Source: Asterella californica
Lineage: Eukaryota; Streptophyta; Marchantiopsida; Marchantiales; Aytoniaceae
Reading direction: 5' to 3'
Length of the DNA: 64,000 nt
Assembly: GCA_036924285.1 (NCBI GenBank)
Contig: JAYKYS010000038.1
Span: 62,001 to 126,000 of the forward strand
The stretch's first letter is position 1. Each line of letters begins with the position of its first letter. Both the position numbers and the translations under genes were made by a program. Below the pieces are notes generated by a model, which was not told the DNA's origin, ran no database searches, and was given only the letters and a program-made list of their open reading frames with translations. Positions 20,733 to 31,927 of this stretch are shown here, in pieces.

Positions 20733-23700
20733 TTACTTGTCCGCCTGAAAGATGGATGTGATTCGCGTTTCGACTGCGCGATAGTCTGTTCGTGTGAGAT
20801 TGAGTGCAGCCAGTATTCGCCTCGTCGATAGTGCCGATTGCATGGCAGCATGCATGTGCTCAATCGCGACATGAATCTTCTCGTGCGCAGTCAGTGCAGC
20901 CCGCTTCTTACGTGTACGCGCATCGACGCTACAGGCGGAGGAGAGCCACGAGTTCCATTCGGCTGGTGTGAAGGAGGAAGAGGGAAGGACAGAGGCAAGG
21001 CCGAGGAAGACCTAAGGAAGAAGAACAACAAGAAAGGCATGAGAAAACCCACCACAAACAAGATGTCACTTTCCTCCACACTCCAGTCCTACTACTCACC
21101 CTCGGTGCCACATTTGGTGTAACACATGTCGCTGCAATCGTATTCAGCGCTTTCTCAAAATTCACATGTGGTAAGACAGGATCATGTAATTCCACTTGAT
21201 GCACATTCTCACCATTCAAGTCACGAATGAAAAGTGTCGCGAGGACGGACGGGAGCGAGGGGTGATGAATCGCTGGTTTTGGTGGGAGAGTTGGCGGGGT
21301 GGCTGGTGTAGGAGTTGGTGCGATACCAGCTGCAGATGCTGAATCACTCGGTGTAGGTTGACTTGGTGATACACTTGCTTTACGTTTCCGTATTAATTTC
21401 GTCACCTTCTGTCCTGTTGTTCGTGTTGTCGCAGCTGCATCTGCACTTGCTGCGCGCTTTGACCTTCCTCCTCGGCCACCTTTCTTACCTCTGCGAGAGG
21501 TATTGCGAGTACGACTACCTGATGCTGATGATTCTCGTTCCTGTTGTGCTCGAGAGGATCTCGTTACCCTCTCTGCCGGTGCTGCTGCTGCTGATGCTAC
21601 AGGTTCATCTTCTGTCGTATCCATCGGAACAGCGGTTGACGAACGACGACCACGCTTGGACGAGGCACTCTCTTGTGACAATGAAACCTCAGTCACATGT
21701 GTCACGGCACGAGTCGAACGACGCAGGCGTGCACTGATCGAGGATGATTGTGACAGATCCATTTCGGTTGAGGATGCGGGATCTACTGCTGCGGATGCTG
21801 CAGAGGCGGCGGTTGGTGCGGCTGCGATGGTGACAGTTCGAGATTGGCGTCCTCTTCGCTTTGGAGGAGGTGATTGCAGCTGTTGCTGATCTGCAGTTGC
21901 TGTATCGCCATCCTGCTTCATCTCCTCAATCCTCACTTCAGCTGGTGCAACATTCTCTGCTGTTGCAAATCCCATATCCGGATACATTCTATCAAGTGCT
22001 TTCTTATATTCCTCCTCGTCCATGATACCATCAGTAATCGGTCTCAATCCAGCCGGATGAATAATCAACTCTGCAATGAATCCCTGAACGAGAATACAAC
22101 GCAGTTGTTGATATCTTAGCGAATCAGCGACACTCGCCAGTTCACGTATCGGAGTGATGGTATCACCGAAGAGTGACTTGTACTGTGCGAAATCAAGATT
22201 CCATAAGTAGAGACTCGGATATTGCGCCAACTCTAAATGATCGACCGTATCACGCCACGCATGGAGTGTCTGAAGATAAGGATATTGCATCGCTTCTTGC
22301 ATTGGTTGATCGAGGATTTGGGTGTAGCTGGTACTTGTCGCAACAATCGAACGTGTGAGATGTGGAGTGTCAGGTGAGTTGGTGCTGCGAAGTGTGAGAT
22401 TGGAGAGGTAGACCACGTCACCAGCTCTCAATGATTCCAATATCAGCTGTTGTGAGTTTGTATAAACTTTGACAGCGAGTGCATCCGTACATGATTGATC
22501 GACGATGAGCATCCAACGATATTGATAGAATTGACGCTTTGGTTGTGACCACTCACGAAGCATTGGACTGACGTAAGTTAAGATACCGGCGGTGTCGAAG
22601 TACTGAAAACGGAAAAGAAACGGAGGAAAGAAAAGGTTAGAACGAATTCATCATTGCATTGCTCACATGACCATCACTTTACTCTCAAAGCACTCACCGA
22701 TTCATCTGCCATCGTTCTCACAATCGAAATCGACGAGACCGTCATCGTTATCGGTGGAATCAGCTCACCCACACTTTGTTCAACAGTGTACTCTCCTTCT
22801 AATACACGAATACTCCCAATCGGATTATATGCATTCAATGCCAATTCATATTGTTGATCTTGTCGTGCATGTTTCAATCGGAATCCTCTGATTGCAATCA
22901 ATTGTCCAATATGCACACGATGAAAATATGCACCAACGAGTGTATTCCATAGTACAATCTTGATCTGTTCATTCGATTCATCACCGACAAGAAGATCGAA
23001 ATTGAAAGGAGAACGAAGGAGATCTTTTCCAGAGGAGGAAGAGGAATGTGCTGACTTGCGACCGAATGTCTGGATGCGGGATTTAGCGAAGACACGACAG
23101 ACTGGAACAGAGAGCATTAAGAATAAACAGCACGCCATCAACACTCTAACCTCATCATCCGCATCACTCACCAATCACTTTATCGCCAGGCTGGAATCCC
23201 TCTCCTGCTTGCAACAGCTGATTGATAGTGATACAATCTTTCCTCAGCAGTACTTTCGGTTCCTCTAATCTTGCATCTTGCATGACGAGTGGTACGTGTG
23301 CAGCTGCTGCAGTGCCTGGCTTGCGTGCTGGTTTAATCGTTCGTCCAATAGCACGTGATTCTGGTCCGCCACCGTCCTTCGTTTCCTCCATCTCCGCATC
23401 ACGCGCAATCAGATTCGGTGCGAGTCTCATCATCTTCTGTTCCTTATCAATTCTCTCTGCTTCACCCTGATGTGAATAATTCGTCTCATCAAAGAAGAGT
23501 GTATCTTCATTGAATAGTGAGAGATAATAGGAGCGTGGGCCACCGATTAATGGCTTGCTCAACTGATCAGATGCATTCACCCAAGCAGGATAAGCGAGTG
23601 GGATGGAAGGGTCGTTGTAAATCACATCCTCCATTCTGTCTAACACATCCACAGCTTTAATCAAATAAAATCCAGCACCAGCAACCACAGTTTCATCAAA

Positions 23701-24448
23701 TCTTCGAGTTGCTTCATGCACTCGGATAATTGAAAATGGTAAGATTCCACCCTTTTCGATGTGAATTGATAAGGTCGGTGATAAGACGACTTTAAGTTGA
23801 TTCGAACCATCACTCAGGATTAAATCGTATGCGACGTGAATATCGGAGTAGGCATCGAATGACGGAGATGCGTTTGTCAATGAATGTGGTCCTAAGCCGG
23901 ATCCAGATGAAGCTGCAATATCTTCCATGCGATCGCCGTTGCGATTGCTGTTGCCGTTGTCTTTCTGCTCACCGACACGTTGTGCTGCAGTCGGCATTCC
24001 AGGTAGAGTGGAAGGTAAAGTAGGAAAAGGAACACCAACGAGGGACCAGAAACGATGATCGACGTAATCTGCAGGAAGAGAGAAGAAACAAGAGCGACAT
24101 CAGAAAGAGCAAAGGATTTCATTCCATTGAGCTCTGGCTCGACTGACATCTATTAATCTGTACAACTTGCAGCGTCACTGGTTCTGGTGCAACGTGTGCT
24201 GCATCTGCTGCTGGGGCGAGTGCTGCTGAAGGTGATGCAACAGTATGCATCATCATATCTCTCAATTTGAGTCCACCAATAGCAAGTCGCTGTGGGCGAT
24301 GCTGACTCAAAGTACGAAGCTTCTCGATGCCATCTGATGTGAGAAGTAGTGCTGCTGGTGGTGATGGTGATGGCGAAGGTGATGGTTGTGAAGCGGCAGG
24401 TGCTGCAGCAACGCCAGTACTCGATTTCGTTTTCTTCTTTGGCGGCAT
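20733..24448 (-). CDS. RADX-like RPA-related single-stranded DNA-binding protein (1127 aa, five exons)
   Basis: RADX is an RPA1-related ssDNA-binding protein with several OB folds that restrains RAD51 at replication forks. Exons read from splice sites: 24148-24448, 23172-24068, 22698-23101, 21100-22602, 20733-21011; all phases agree. Matches to the animal family are VTLQVVQINRY across intron 1, GGPRSYYLSLFNEDTLFFDE, IKIVLWNTLVGAYFHRVHIG, FYQYRWMLIVDQSC and LRYQQLRCILVQGFIAEL. The N-terminus has Lys/Ser and poly-Pro/Ser low complexity. Residues about 680-980 are a basic, Ser/Ala-rich insertion with GKKGGRGGRSKR, probably disordered and DNA- or chromatin-binding. The last exon is helical (LTAHEKIHVAIEHMHAAMQS). 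Intron 1 uses GTCAGT. An RPA70 or POT1 paralogue is the alternative, but the residue pattern favours RADX. Confidence 0.75.
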
Positions 24449-24831
24449 CGCGCGGCTGTGTTTGTTGATCGATAGCGGTAGAAGTTGGTGTCGTTATCTA
24501 ATAAGGTAATGAAGATAATTGTACGCTGACCGATATCAATCTTGATCGTGGACTGACGAAGAACGAGCAGAGGAGAGATTCAAATATTTGAATCGTGAAG
24601 GAAAGCAAGAGGAGAAATTGAAGAGTGAGGAGAGAGCAAGCAGGGTGGCAGGACTTATTAGGGTAATACAACTCAACACACAATCATAACACCACTCACC
24701 TCTGCAACTCTGATCGATACAAAGCAAAAAGTAAGACAGAATTCACACCGACCGCCGTTAGAGACGCTATTTTCAAACCAAATCAGTAGCGACAGATTGC
24801 GAGTTGGAATCAATTACTTCAATCACATTTC
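24449..24831. promoter_or_regulatory. Divergent promoter region, RADX-like / GCP-like
   Basis: A 383-base gap between start codons of two divergent genes acting in genome maintenance and spindle nucleation. It has short AT-rich patches but no clear core promoter motif. Confidence 0.45.
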
Positions 24832-27800
24832 GTGTGCTCCAATATCACAGCGAAAATGTCACACTTCACTTCATCCTCTGCAACAAAAGCAACAGCTTTG
24901 ACGCATTCTCATCCTGCAATACCAACACTCACAACCGAGTTACATCTTATCTGTGAGCTGATTCATGTCTGGAATGGATTGTCGTCGAGATATTTTAGTT
25001 GCACTCTGACGGATGTATCAACTTCTCAGTTACCTCTCATCACCTACATCTCACACTCCGTCGAACTCTCACATCTCTCGCGCAGTAGTCTCACCTCACT
25101 CATGAATGAATTCACTCCGTTACTTACAATACGTGCAAGATTACGTATGTGGATTGAGGAGATGCACCAACGAAAACGAGGACGTTGCATCTCCTCTTTC
25201 CTCTCACACGTTCAGGATATTACCATCAGATATGATCAAGATCTTTTGAGATTTGAAACAGAGTGTAGGAAACAGATGGATCAAATTGAGAGAGGCGTTG
25301 TTGGTGGGAACGAGTCATCACTGACACTCTTATCCTTCCGCACGTTCCTCACACCACACATTCGTTCGCTCACACTACTTCATGATCTTCTCTCCCGATT
25401 CTTCGATCCATCGTCTCCGCAATCATGCGTCACACTTCTGGATCTCCTCTACACTTCATTACAACTTCATACTCAGATACATCACAGCAGCGCTTCCTCG
25501 GATGATGGTGTCGTCATGATGTTATTCACGCTATTCATTGCAGCACTCACACCTTATCTTGAATATCTACAAGCATGGATGGAGAGTGGAGAGTTGCGTG
25601 ATGATGGTGAAGAAGAGTTTATGATTACGACACTTGCATCGATCACTTCCGATCCTCCTGTCTACATCATTCGTACAACCAGTTCCGGCGCACCACTCGT
25701 CCCATGCTTCCTACTTTCGATGGAGAAACAGATTTTACTTGCAGGAAGAAGTATTGCAATGGCAAATGATTTGGAGAGACGGGAGATTGAGAGAGATGGA
25801 GATGATGAGGAGGAGATGGACGAGAATGATTTCGACCAGCGATCTTCTCCACCACGTTTCATTCCTCGTCTTCACTCTCATCAACACATCTCACGCGACA
25901 CTCACAGGCACGATCTTGTGCAAGGTGAACAACAACAAGAGAATCTCTTCTCTTCCTTTCATCATGGTCTGAAGGAGCTACTTGGCTTACCAAAGGAACA
26001 GATGACGATGCAGCAAGTGAAGGAGGCGATGGAGAAGGAGGAGAGGGAGAGGCGGAGAGCCAATCAACCAACGAGTGAACCTCATCCATACGATGCTGAT
26101 CCATCACTCCTTGAGACTTCAGAAGAGAAGCACTCATCTGATTCTGATTCTGACTTGAATCACGATCATGATGACTTATCTAGCTCGGATGGCGAGGATT
26201 TGTATCCGGTGGATGATGAAGATGAAGCAGCGCTACAATCATCAGCTGTCATCCCACGCAGTCACCCATCGCAGCGACGCCGCCGCGAAGCAGCATCTCT
26301 CAAATTATCAATGTCTTCACAACCCTTGCTTTTCACAGCTGCACCTTCTACAACTACTTCCGAGTCGAAATCTCTCCTCCTTACTTCCAACTCTCACGCC
26401 ACTCTGTCACAACCCTCTCAAATACAACAACCTCAACATCAACATCAACAACAACAACTTGCCATCTTCTTTGACACGTCATTCGATGTCTTGCATCCAT
26501 GGTTTCGTCCACCGAAGGAAAGTGAGCAAGTATTGGTGGAAGATGAGGATGAAAACAATCTACTCGATCGAACGGCGTTCAACACGAAGAGCCGTACCGT
26601 AAAAAGATCTTCCAAGGTAGATTCGTTTGCTTCTGAAGCACTTCCTCCCACCTCACATCCTTCCGAGTCCACTTCGTCCTCCTTCATTCCTTCCGCTGCT
26701 CCTCATCTTCAAGCTGCCTGTTTCTCCACCGATCTTCCATCCTCTACACAACGTAGTTTGCTTCCTCCAACAATGGAGCAGAACGAGATAGCGAGATGGA
26801 AGTGTGAGATCGACAAGCATGACGAGAGATGGATTGTGAGTGAGAAAGTGAAGGTGTATGATGTGGAGAGTTCGGTGAGGACGAGGAGAGGGAAATATGA
26901 TGGGGATGTTGATGAGGAAGATTATGATGACGGTACTTCACAAGCAGATCTCAACTTCTCTCGCCGCGCATCATCGACACCATCACACGGCGCTACTTCC
27001 AATACCACCGTCTCACTCTTCCTCTCCAGCTTCCCTGTCATCACGTGTGCATCATCTCTGCACAACTTCCTCTCCACACTCCTCTTCCATGCACGTCTTC
27101 CTCATGCAGCAACACTCCTCGGTGATAGTCACGATGGAGAAGGTGCGATGATCCAGAAGTGTCTCATACAACCATTGAAGAATCGATATCATACCAGTGT
27201 GAAAATCTTTACACATACCATCTTACGGACAGTACAATTCTCTTCGTACATCTCATGTCTCCATTCAATCTTCCTCGGAGCATCCGGTCTCTTCTCATCC
27301 GAATTCTCTTCACGTCTCTTCAACAAGTTCGATCAATGGAATCTGAGTATGAATGAGATGAATCAAGATCTCCAAGGATGTATTGAGGAGTTTGTTCTGG
27401 ATGGAGAAGGAGAGGAAGGAAGGTGGAAGAGAGATGGAATTGGAAGGAGGGTGAAATTGGGTGTCATGAGGAGGGTGGATGATGAGAATGATGAAGAAGA
27501 TATACCACTCCTACGCGATCCCTACAACATCTCCTGTCTCTCCTACCTCACACTTTCTCTCACCATCCCACCATCACTCCTACCAATTCTCACAACCAAT
27601 GTCATGTCAAATTACGATCAGATATGGAAGTTCATCCTCCAAATCAGGCGTGCAGAGTATGCATTGAGAGAATGTGCATTGAGTGAAGAGAGTGCTGCAC
27701 CACCGAGAAGAAAAGTGAAAACAAAAGCGCCAGCAAGAGGACATCATCTACGTGGTTCTTCTTCGTCATCTTCGATAGGATCACGCACACAGATGCAGCA

Positions 27801-28566
27801 ACAATCTTCCTCTTCAACGCCAGCTCCATCCTCCACAATCACCACGTCAGTCAAGCATCACACTCACATCACTCCTCTCCAGCACACATTCTACATTCTG
27901 AAGCATCAATTGAATCTATTCATTCGTACCTTCTTAGATTATGTCTTGACTCAAACTACAACGACGTTTCGTGAGAGTTTTAACCGAAAGATGAGTAAAG
28001 CTGTGAAGACATGTGAATTTTCTGCTATCGAATCTGTGTTATTAACATATCTCACTGAGATACAATTCTCTATCTTCCTCTCTACGAAGTATCAACCCGC
28101 TTATCATGCAATCTTACGTATCTTAACAGTATGTCTCGATATGAAACTCCTGTATCAGACTGTGATGAAAGATTATATGGAAGGAAGAGAGGAGAAGTTT
28201 TATTTTGTACAACCGAATGATGGTGGTGGTGGAGAGCAGAAGGAGGAAGAGGAGGAGGTGAGGGATAGGAATGAATATGAGGAGTATGATGCTGGTACGA
28301 TGTCACATGCGAGTACACCTCGTCATGCATCAAGTACTGCCTCCATCCCCACACGTCATCCCTCCGCTCGTCGAATCTGTCTTCCAGGTGTAACAAACTT
28401 CGTCGAATATCGTGCTCGTCTTCATTCCACTGCATCAGAGCAACTGATTCGTATTCGAGATGAGTTTGAACATAGTGTAAAGTTCTTAATGATTCTGATG
28501 GAGAAGATTGTGGAACAGGGTGGAAATGAGAGATGTCAGTTGGAAGAGAAGGAAAAGGTTTCATGA
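24832..28566 (+). CDS. Gamma-tubulin complex component, GCP5/GCP6-like (1244 aa)
   Basis: Spc97/Spc98 family member, a subunit of the gamma-tubulin ring complex that nucleates microtubules at organising centres. The N-terminal GRIP1-type region (residues about 60-330) contains LTLLHDLLSRFF, FIAALTPYLEYLQAWMESGEL and VPCFLLSMEKQILLAGRSI, which resembles GCP5. A long acidic, Ser/Gln-rich insertion covers residues about 330-640. The C-terminal GRIP2 part (residues about 895-1240) includes LSYLTLSLTIPPSLLPILT, YDQIWKFILQIRRAEYALRE, LQHTFYILKHQLNLFIRTF and RLHSTASEQLIRIRDEF, with insertions between. It is somewhat longer than human GCP5 (about 1024 aa) because of these insertions. The start could also be the second Met at 24856. 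No introns are needed. Confidence 0.8.
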   Translation: MCSNITAKMSHFTSSSATKATALTHSHPAIPTLTTELHLICELIHVWNGLSSRYFSCTLTDVSTSQLPLITYISHSVELSHLSRSSLTSLMNEFTPLLTIRARLRMWIEEMHQRKRGRCISSFLSHVQDITIRYDQDLLRFETECRKQMDQIERGVVGGNESSLTLLSFRTFLTPHIRSLTLLHDLLSRFFDPSSPQSCVTLLDLLYTSLQLHTQIHHSSASSDDGVVMMLFTLFIAALTPYLEYLQAWMESGELRDDGEEEFMITTLASITSDPPVYIIRTTSSGAPLVPCFLLSMEKQILLAGRSIAMANDLERREIERDGDDEEEMDENDFDQRSSPPRFIPRLHSHQHISRDTHRHDLVQGEQQQENLFSSFHHGLKELLGLPKEQMTMQQVKEAMEKEERERRRANQPTSEPHPYDADPSLLETSEEKHSSDSDSDLNHDHDDLSSSDGEDLYPVDDEDEAALQSSAVIPRSHPSQRRRREAASLKLSMSSQPLLFTAAPSTTTSESKSLLLTSNSHATLSQPSQIQQPQHQHQQQQLAIFFDTSFDVLHPWFRPPKESEQVLVEDEDENNLLDRTAFNTKSRTVKRSSKVDSFASEALPPTSHPSESTSSSFIPSAAPHLQAACFSTDLPSSTQRSLLPPTMEQNEIARWKCEIDKHDERWIVSEKVKVYDVESSVRTRRGKYDGDVDEEDYDDGTSQADLNFSRRASSTPSHGATSNTTVSLFLSSFPVITCASSLHNFLSTLLFHARLPHAATLLGDSHDGEGAMIQKCLIQPLKNRYHTSVKIFTHTILRTVQFSSYISCLHSIFLGASGLFSSEFSSRLFNKFDQWNLSMNEMNQDLQGCIEEFVLDGEGEEGRWKRDGIGRRVKLGVMRRVDDENDEEDIPLLRDPYNISCLSYLTLSLTIPPSLLPILTTNVMSNYDQIWKFILQIRRAEYALRECALSEESAAPPRRKVKTKAPARGHHLRGSSSSSSIGSRTQMQQQSSSSTPAPSSTITTSVKHHTHITPLQHTFYILKHQLNLFIRTFLDYVLTQTTTTFRESFNRKMSKAVKTCEFSAIESVLLTYLTEIQFSIFLSTKYQPAYHAILRILTVCLDMKLLYQTVMKDYMEGREEKFYFVQPNDGGGGEQKEEEEEVRDRNEYEEYDAGTMSHASTPRHASSTASIPTRHPSARRICLPGVTNFVEYRARLHSTASEQLIRIRDEFEHSVKFLMILMEKIVEQGGNERCQLEEKEKVS

Positions 28567-28741
28567 GGAGCATGGAAGAGTTTGGCTTGCTAACTTAGTT
28601 CTGCTTTGTTCTCTTCTCCATAGTCGCCGATCTACTTCAACGTCTGCAGTTCAACGCATTCTATCGGACACACTAACTGTCGCCTCCTCTCGAGCGATCA
28701 ACTCAGCAGCAGTTAAGGAGAATCGAGCGATTTTTTCTGCC

Positions 28742-29858
28742 TCAGTTCTCGTTGTCATACACTCCGATCGATGGCGGGAATGCGATTTCAGAAAGTGAGT
28801 GTGTAAAGATGGAAGAGTGGACGAGAAGTGCACTCAATTTTGCAGGTAGATCAATACCTGCCAGCGACTGATTCAGAAGTGGACCGAATTCGAGGACCTC
28901 GAGTAACGGAGGCAAATGTAATTGTGAGCTCATCTGGAATGAGTCATACTACGTGAGGTGCTTCAGTTGAGTAAACTGTGTGAGTGAACTCGCAAACGGG
29001 CACAGTCTCAAGACACCCGTCTCCAGATGAGTGAGTGAAGTTGGTAGACGCGTCGTTCCATAGATCGAATGATTATACGACCAACCAAGTACTAACTTTC
29101 GAAGTGATTTTGGGAAGAAGACTCCATGAAGTGACTCGGCATCCGGATGGCAAAAGAACAGTAGTTTAAGTGTGTGTAGTGAGTAAGGTCGTTGAATCGA
29201 GAAGAGTGAGGACATCGGCTCATCCCACGCGGTACTCGAGTTAATCGAGTTTGTGTAATTGGGGGGCCATTTCACGCTTTCCCAATCTTGTTCATGGTGC
29301 ATATCACAAGTGAGTGATTCTAGATTGCGTGGAGGATCTCACTCGTTGATTGCCTGCTTCATCGTTGAAGGAAGCCTGGAAGGGTGAGGACCTTGAGTGT
29401 CACAGGAAACGTGAGCTGAGTTAGATCAGAGAATGGAGTCCCTAACAAGTCATGATCCTCAGGGAGTCTCAACTCAGTCAATGTCGGAGGAAAGACTATG
29501 TCGCTTGCTGCGATCGGCGTGGAAGATGCACTCACGTACTCCAACCTTGTCAGTGATACAGGCAGAGTGTCTCATTCTCAAGAATCGGCGCATTACATTT
29601 CAGAGTGTGTCATCGTGTAAATAATGACGGCAGTGTGACTATCTGACCAATCTGATATGTGAATCCATCACCGATTTCGATTTCTCTCATATGTGACGGT
29701 AAGAAGCTGTTCCATTGAATGTCAGTGAACTCGATCTTGGGGCTGGGCTTTGCGCTCACACCGAGTGCGAATGTTGAACGATCGTGTAGAAATGAGTTCG
29801 CCGTGATGAGATCAGTTGGAAGTGATGAAAGGGAGAGGGAGAGGGAAAGGAGGCACAT
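28742..29858 (-). pseudogene. FNIP-B pseudogene B5
   Basis: Read on the minus strand from ATG 29858 (MCLLSLSLSLSSLPTDLI, then ANSFLHDRSTFALG), the F-box-like module is followed directly by IQWNSFLPSHMREIEIGDGF. About 150 residues including the RKKQK motif are therefore missing. The frame then breaks and continues in pieces: 29544-29359 (VFPPTLTELRLPE, LTFPVTLKVLTLPG), 29302-28949 (SVKWPPN, SLRKLVLGWSYNHSI, SLTHLETGVLRL) and 28933-28760 (LEVLEFGPLLNQSLAGIDLP, SIFTHSLSEIAFPPS). The last FNIP units are absent. Several frameshifts and deletions make this a clear pseudogene. Where an FNIP-A partner would be expected stands an unrelated F-box-like LRR gene. Confidence 0.85.
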
Positions 29859-30136
29859 GGATATGGTGCTGAAGTAGTAGCAGGGATGAACACGAGGATG
29901 AACACACGGATGGATAGATGAGATGCGAATGCGATTGTTGCTGACCTGCTGATGACTCGTCACTCAACTTGCTCACTGGTTGACTTCCGCTTGGCGCTAA
30001 ATCGAGGTTAGATGTGGTTTTGAACAAACGAGCACAACCGACTTTCACTGGCAGTCAACTCGACACAAGTCACACTACACAACACAAACGAAAGGCACCA
30101 CCTCGCAATCACCATTCCTCTGACCACAACGCAAGT

Positions 30137-31537
30137 ATGTCAGTGCACGTCAGCAACTTTGATCATCAATCTTCGCTAGCTGGTACACTCTTCAAGGATG
30201 GCGTGGGGTTGATATTTGGTTTTGGTTCGAAGGTCGATTTTTTCGCTATGGCCGCGACGTGCCGTTATTGGTATTCTATTGCTAGTGTCATACCATCGTT
30301 GGGTTTCTCCTGTCTAACGAATAACTTCGATGTACTACACTCACCACTGAGTTATCACATCGGTGAGCTCACATCAGGTGTGACGCTGGATCCTTCACCT
30401 CTCGTGTGTCGGTTCCCTTCACGAATCCAGACACTTTATTTGTACTTCATCGGATCGGATCCGACACCTGATGCTGTGCACACCATAATCAATGGACTTC
30501 GGCAGTGCACTCCAATGTTGCAGAGCTTACAGTTCGAGTGTCTCCTCACAGCTGAGGTGAATATGACTCAGGTGCATGAATTACAATCGTTGACATGGCT
30601 TTCATTGGCTTCCATCTCTCCCTCGCTCAACCTCGATCCGTTGAGGACTTGTACTTCGTTGACGTGCCTGACCTTTAAGACGCAGGATCGCAAGGTTCTG
30701 CCCATCATGTTGAAGCAGCTCTCGCAGATGATGTTGTTGAAGACACTCGAAACATCGTGCTTCGTAAGCGTGGAGGATCTATCGTATCTACATCCACCCG
30801 CATTAGATACGCTCTTGATTGAGTCTCCGAGTGGCTATCGACCGGCCCCGACGTATTGGTCGACTCTTTTTCGTCACATGCCCGGCCTGACGGCCCTTTC
30901 CACTCTGATTTCATCGCTCGAAGTAAAATTGCTTATCAGCTCATTCGCAAAGCTTCGCGAACTCACAGTTGGTGAGCATCATGAAGAAGACAGAGCAAAG
31001 TTGAATCAACTAGAACACGAGACTGAATTCGCTTACGCCATACGACAGCTTCCATCATTAACCCGTATCACATTCCGTAAATGGACAAGCTTATCTACTG
31101 AGAGTTGGAATATCATGTTACCAATTGGTACTTCGATCCAGGATTTACGATTCTATCTCCGCTCGGAGATGGAGGCGGATTTTTATCCACTGTGCAATCT
31201 TTCAAAATCATCCGCCGCGTCCCAACTTCGTCACCTTGAGTTGAACCTCTACAGACTTCACCAAGACTTATGCGTTGTGATGGAGTACTTCCGTCGGCTG
31301 ACATCTCTGCGTGATTTGATATTAAGGACGGGGATGCCAGCCGATCCATTTCGCGAGGCCTTCGATGATGTATCCATCCTACCACAACTCGAACATCTTG
31401 AGATCTCAAACGGAGGATGCGCACCATTCAAATACAATCGTAAATATGCAACTCCGTATCGAACCAATCACCTGCAACTACAGAGCACAACATCGAGTAG
31501 TGCACCTACTGACGAGAATCGTCGATCGCGCGAGTAA
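30137..31537 (+). CDS. F-box-like/LRR protein, not FNIP family (466 aa)
   Basis: The start MSVHVSNFDHQSS is chosen; the frame is open to an ATG at 30014, which would add 41 residues of low-complexity sequence overlapping the B5 flank. Residues about 15-55 resemble an F-box (LFKDGVGLIFGF, FFAMAATCRYWYSIA). The rest is made of irregular leucine-rich units (LRQCTPMLQSLQFE, LQSLTWLSLASIS, LRHLELNLYRLHQ, LPQLEHLEISNGG), typical of F-box/LRR proteins. It lacks FNIP signatures and the FNIP-A start. It probably acts as a substrate receptor of an SCF ubiquitin ligase. Its position opposite a dead FNIP-B gene suggests an insertion or replacement event. Confidence 0.65.
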   Translation: MSVHVSNFDHQSSLAGTLFKDGVGLIFGFGSKVDFFAMAATCRYWYSIASVIPSLGFSCLTNNFDVLHSPLSYHIGELTSGVTLDPSPLVCRFPSRIQTLYLYFIGSDPTPDAVHTIINGLRQCTPMLQSLQFECLLTAEVNMTQVHELQSLTWLSLASISPSLNLDPLRTCTSLTCLTFKTQDRKVLPIMLKQLSQMMLLKTLETSCFVSVEDLSYLHPPALDTLLIESPSGYRPAPTYWSTLFRHMPGLTALSTLISSLEVKLLISSFAKLRELTVGEHHEEDRAKLNQLEHETEFAYAIRQLPSLTRITFRKWTSLSTESWNIMLPIGTSIQDLRFYLRSEMEADFYPLCNLSKSSAASQLRHLELNLYRLHQDLCVVMEYFRRLTSLRDLILRTGMPADPFREAFDDVSILPQLEHLEISNGGCAPFKYNRKYATPYRTNHLQLQSTTSSSAPTDENRRSRE

Positions 31538-31927
31538 GAGATGGTGATTGAACCAGCATTCATAATCCTCCTCTACAGTGGCGCTCAAAAGTAAAGCCCA
31601 AGCAGGTACTGTCTGTGTTGATTCTAGCGAATCAGAGAAATGAATGGAATACGTAAGGCAATTAATTTACTGCGAAGCGAGAGAGAAAAGTAGAAACGAA
31701 TAACATCGAATAACTCATCCTGCATCATCCAAATTCAATCTCTCTATATTTATGAATTCAGACTCGATTCATTCTGTACATCTGGTAGAGGATTGCATTC
31801 GAGATATTTCTCCCATTCAACTTGTTGTTGTATCTCAGTCTCGAGTTGAAGGAGTCGAGATTCATGTTGCTGATTGTACATCATATTTTTGATTCACTAA
31901 GACGATCAATTTCAATCTTCTGTGTTC
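31538..31927. other. Region between convergent F-box/LRR and small minus-strand gene
   Basis: Mostly 3' flanks. On the minus strand 31767-31868 is open and reads like a coiled coil (HESRLLQLETEIQQQVEWEK), so it may be a last exon of the gene at 31928-32657. I could not find a donor/acceptor pair with matching phase, so it is not joined. Confidence 0.4.

Noticed and set aside
20891..21122. Small open frames over the last RADX-like intron
   Set aside because: They arise from reading through the intron; the phase-0 junction 21100/21011 gives a continuous helical tail with a stop at 20733.
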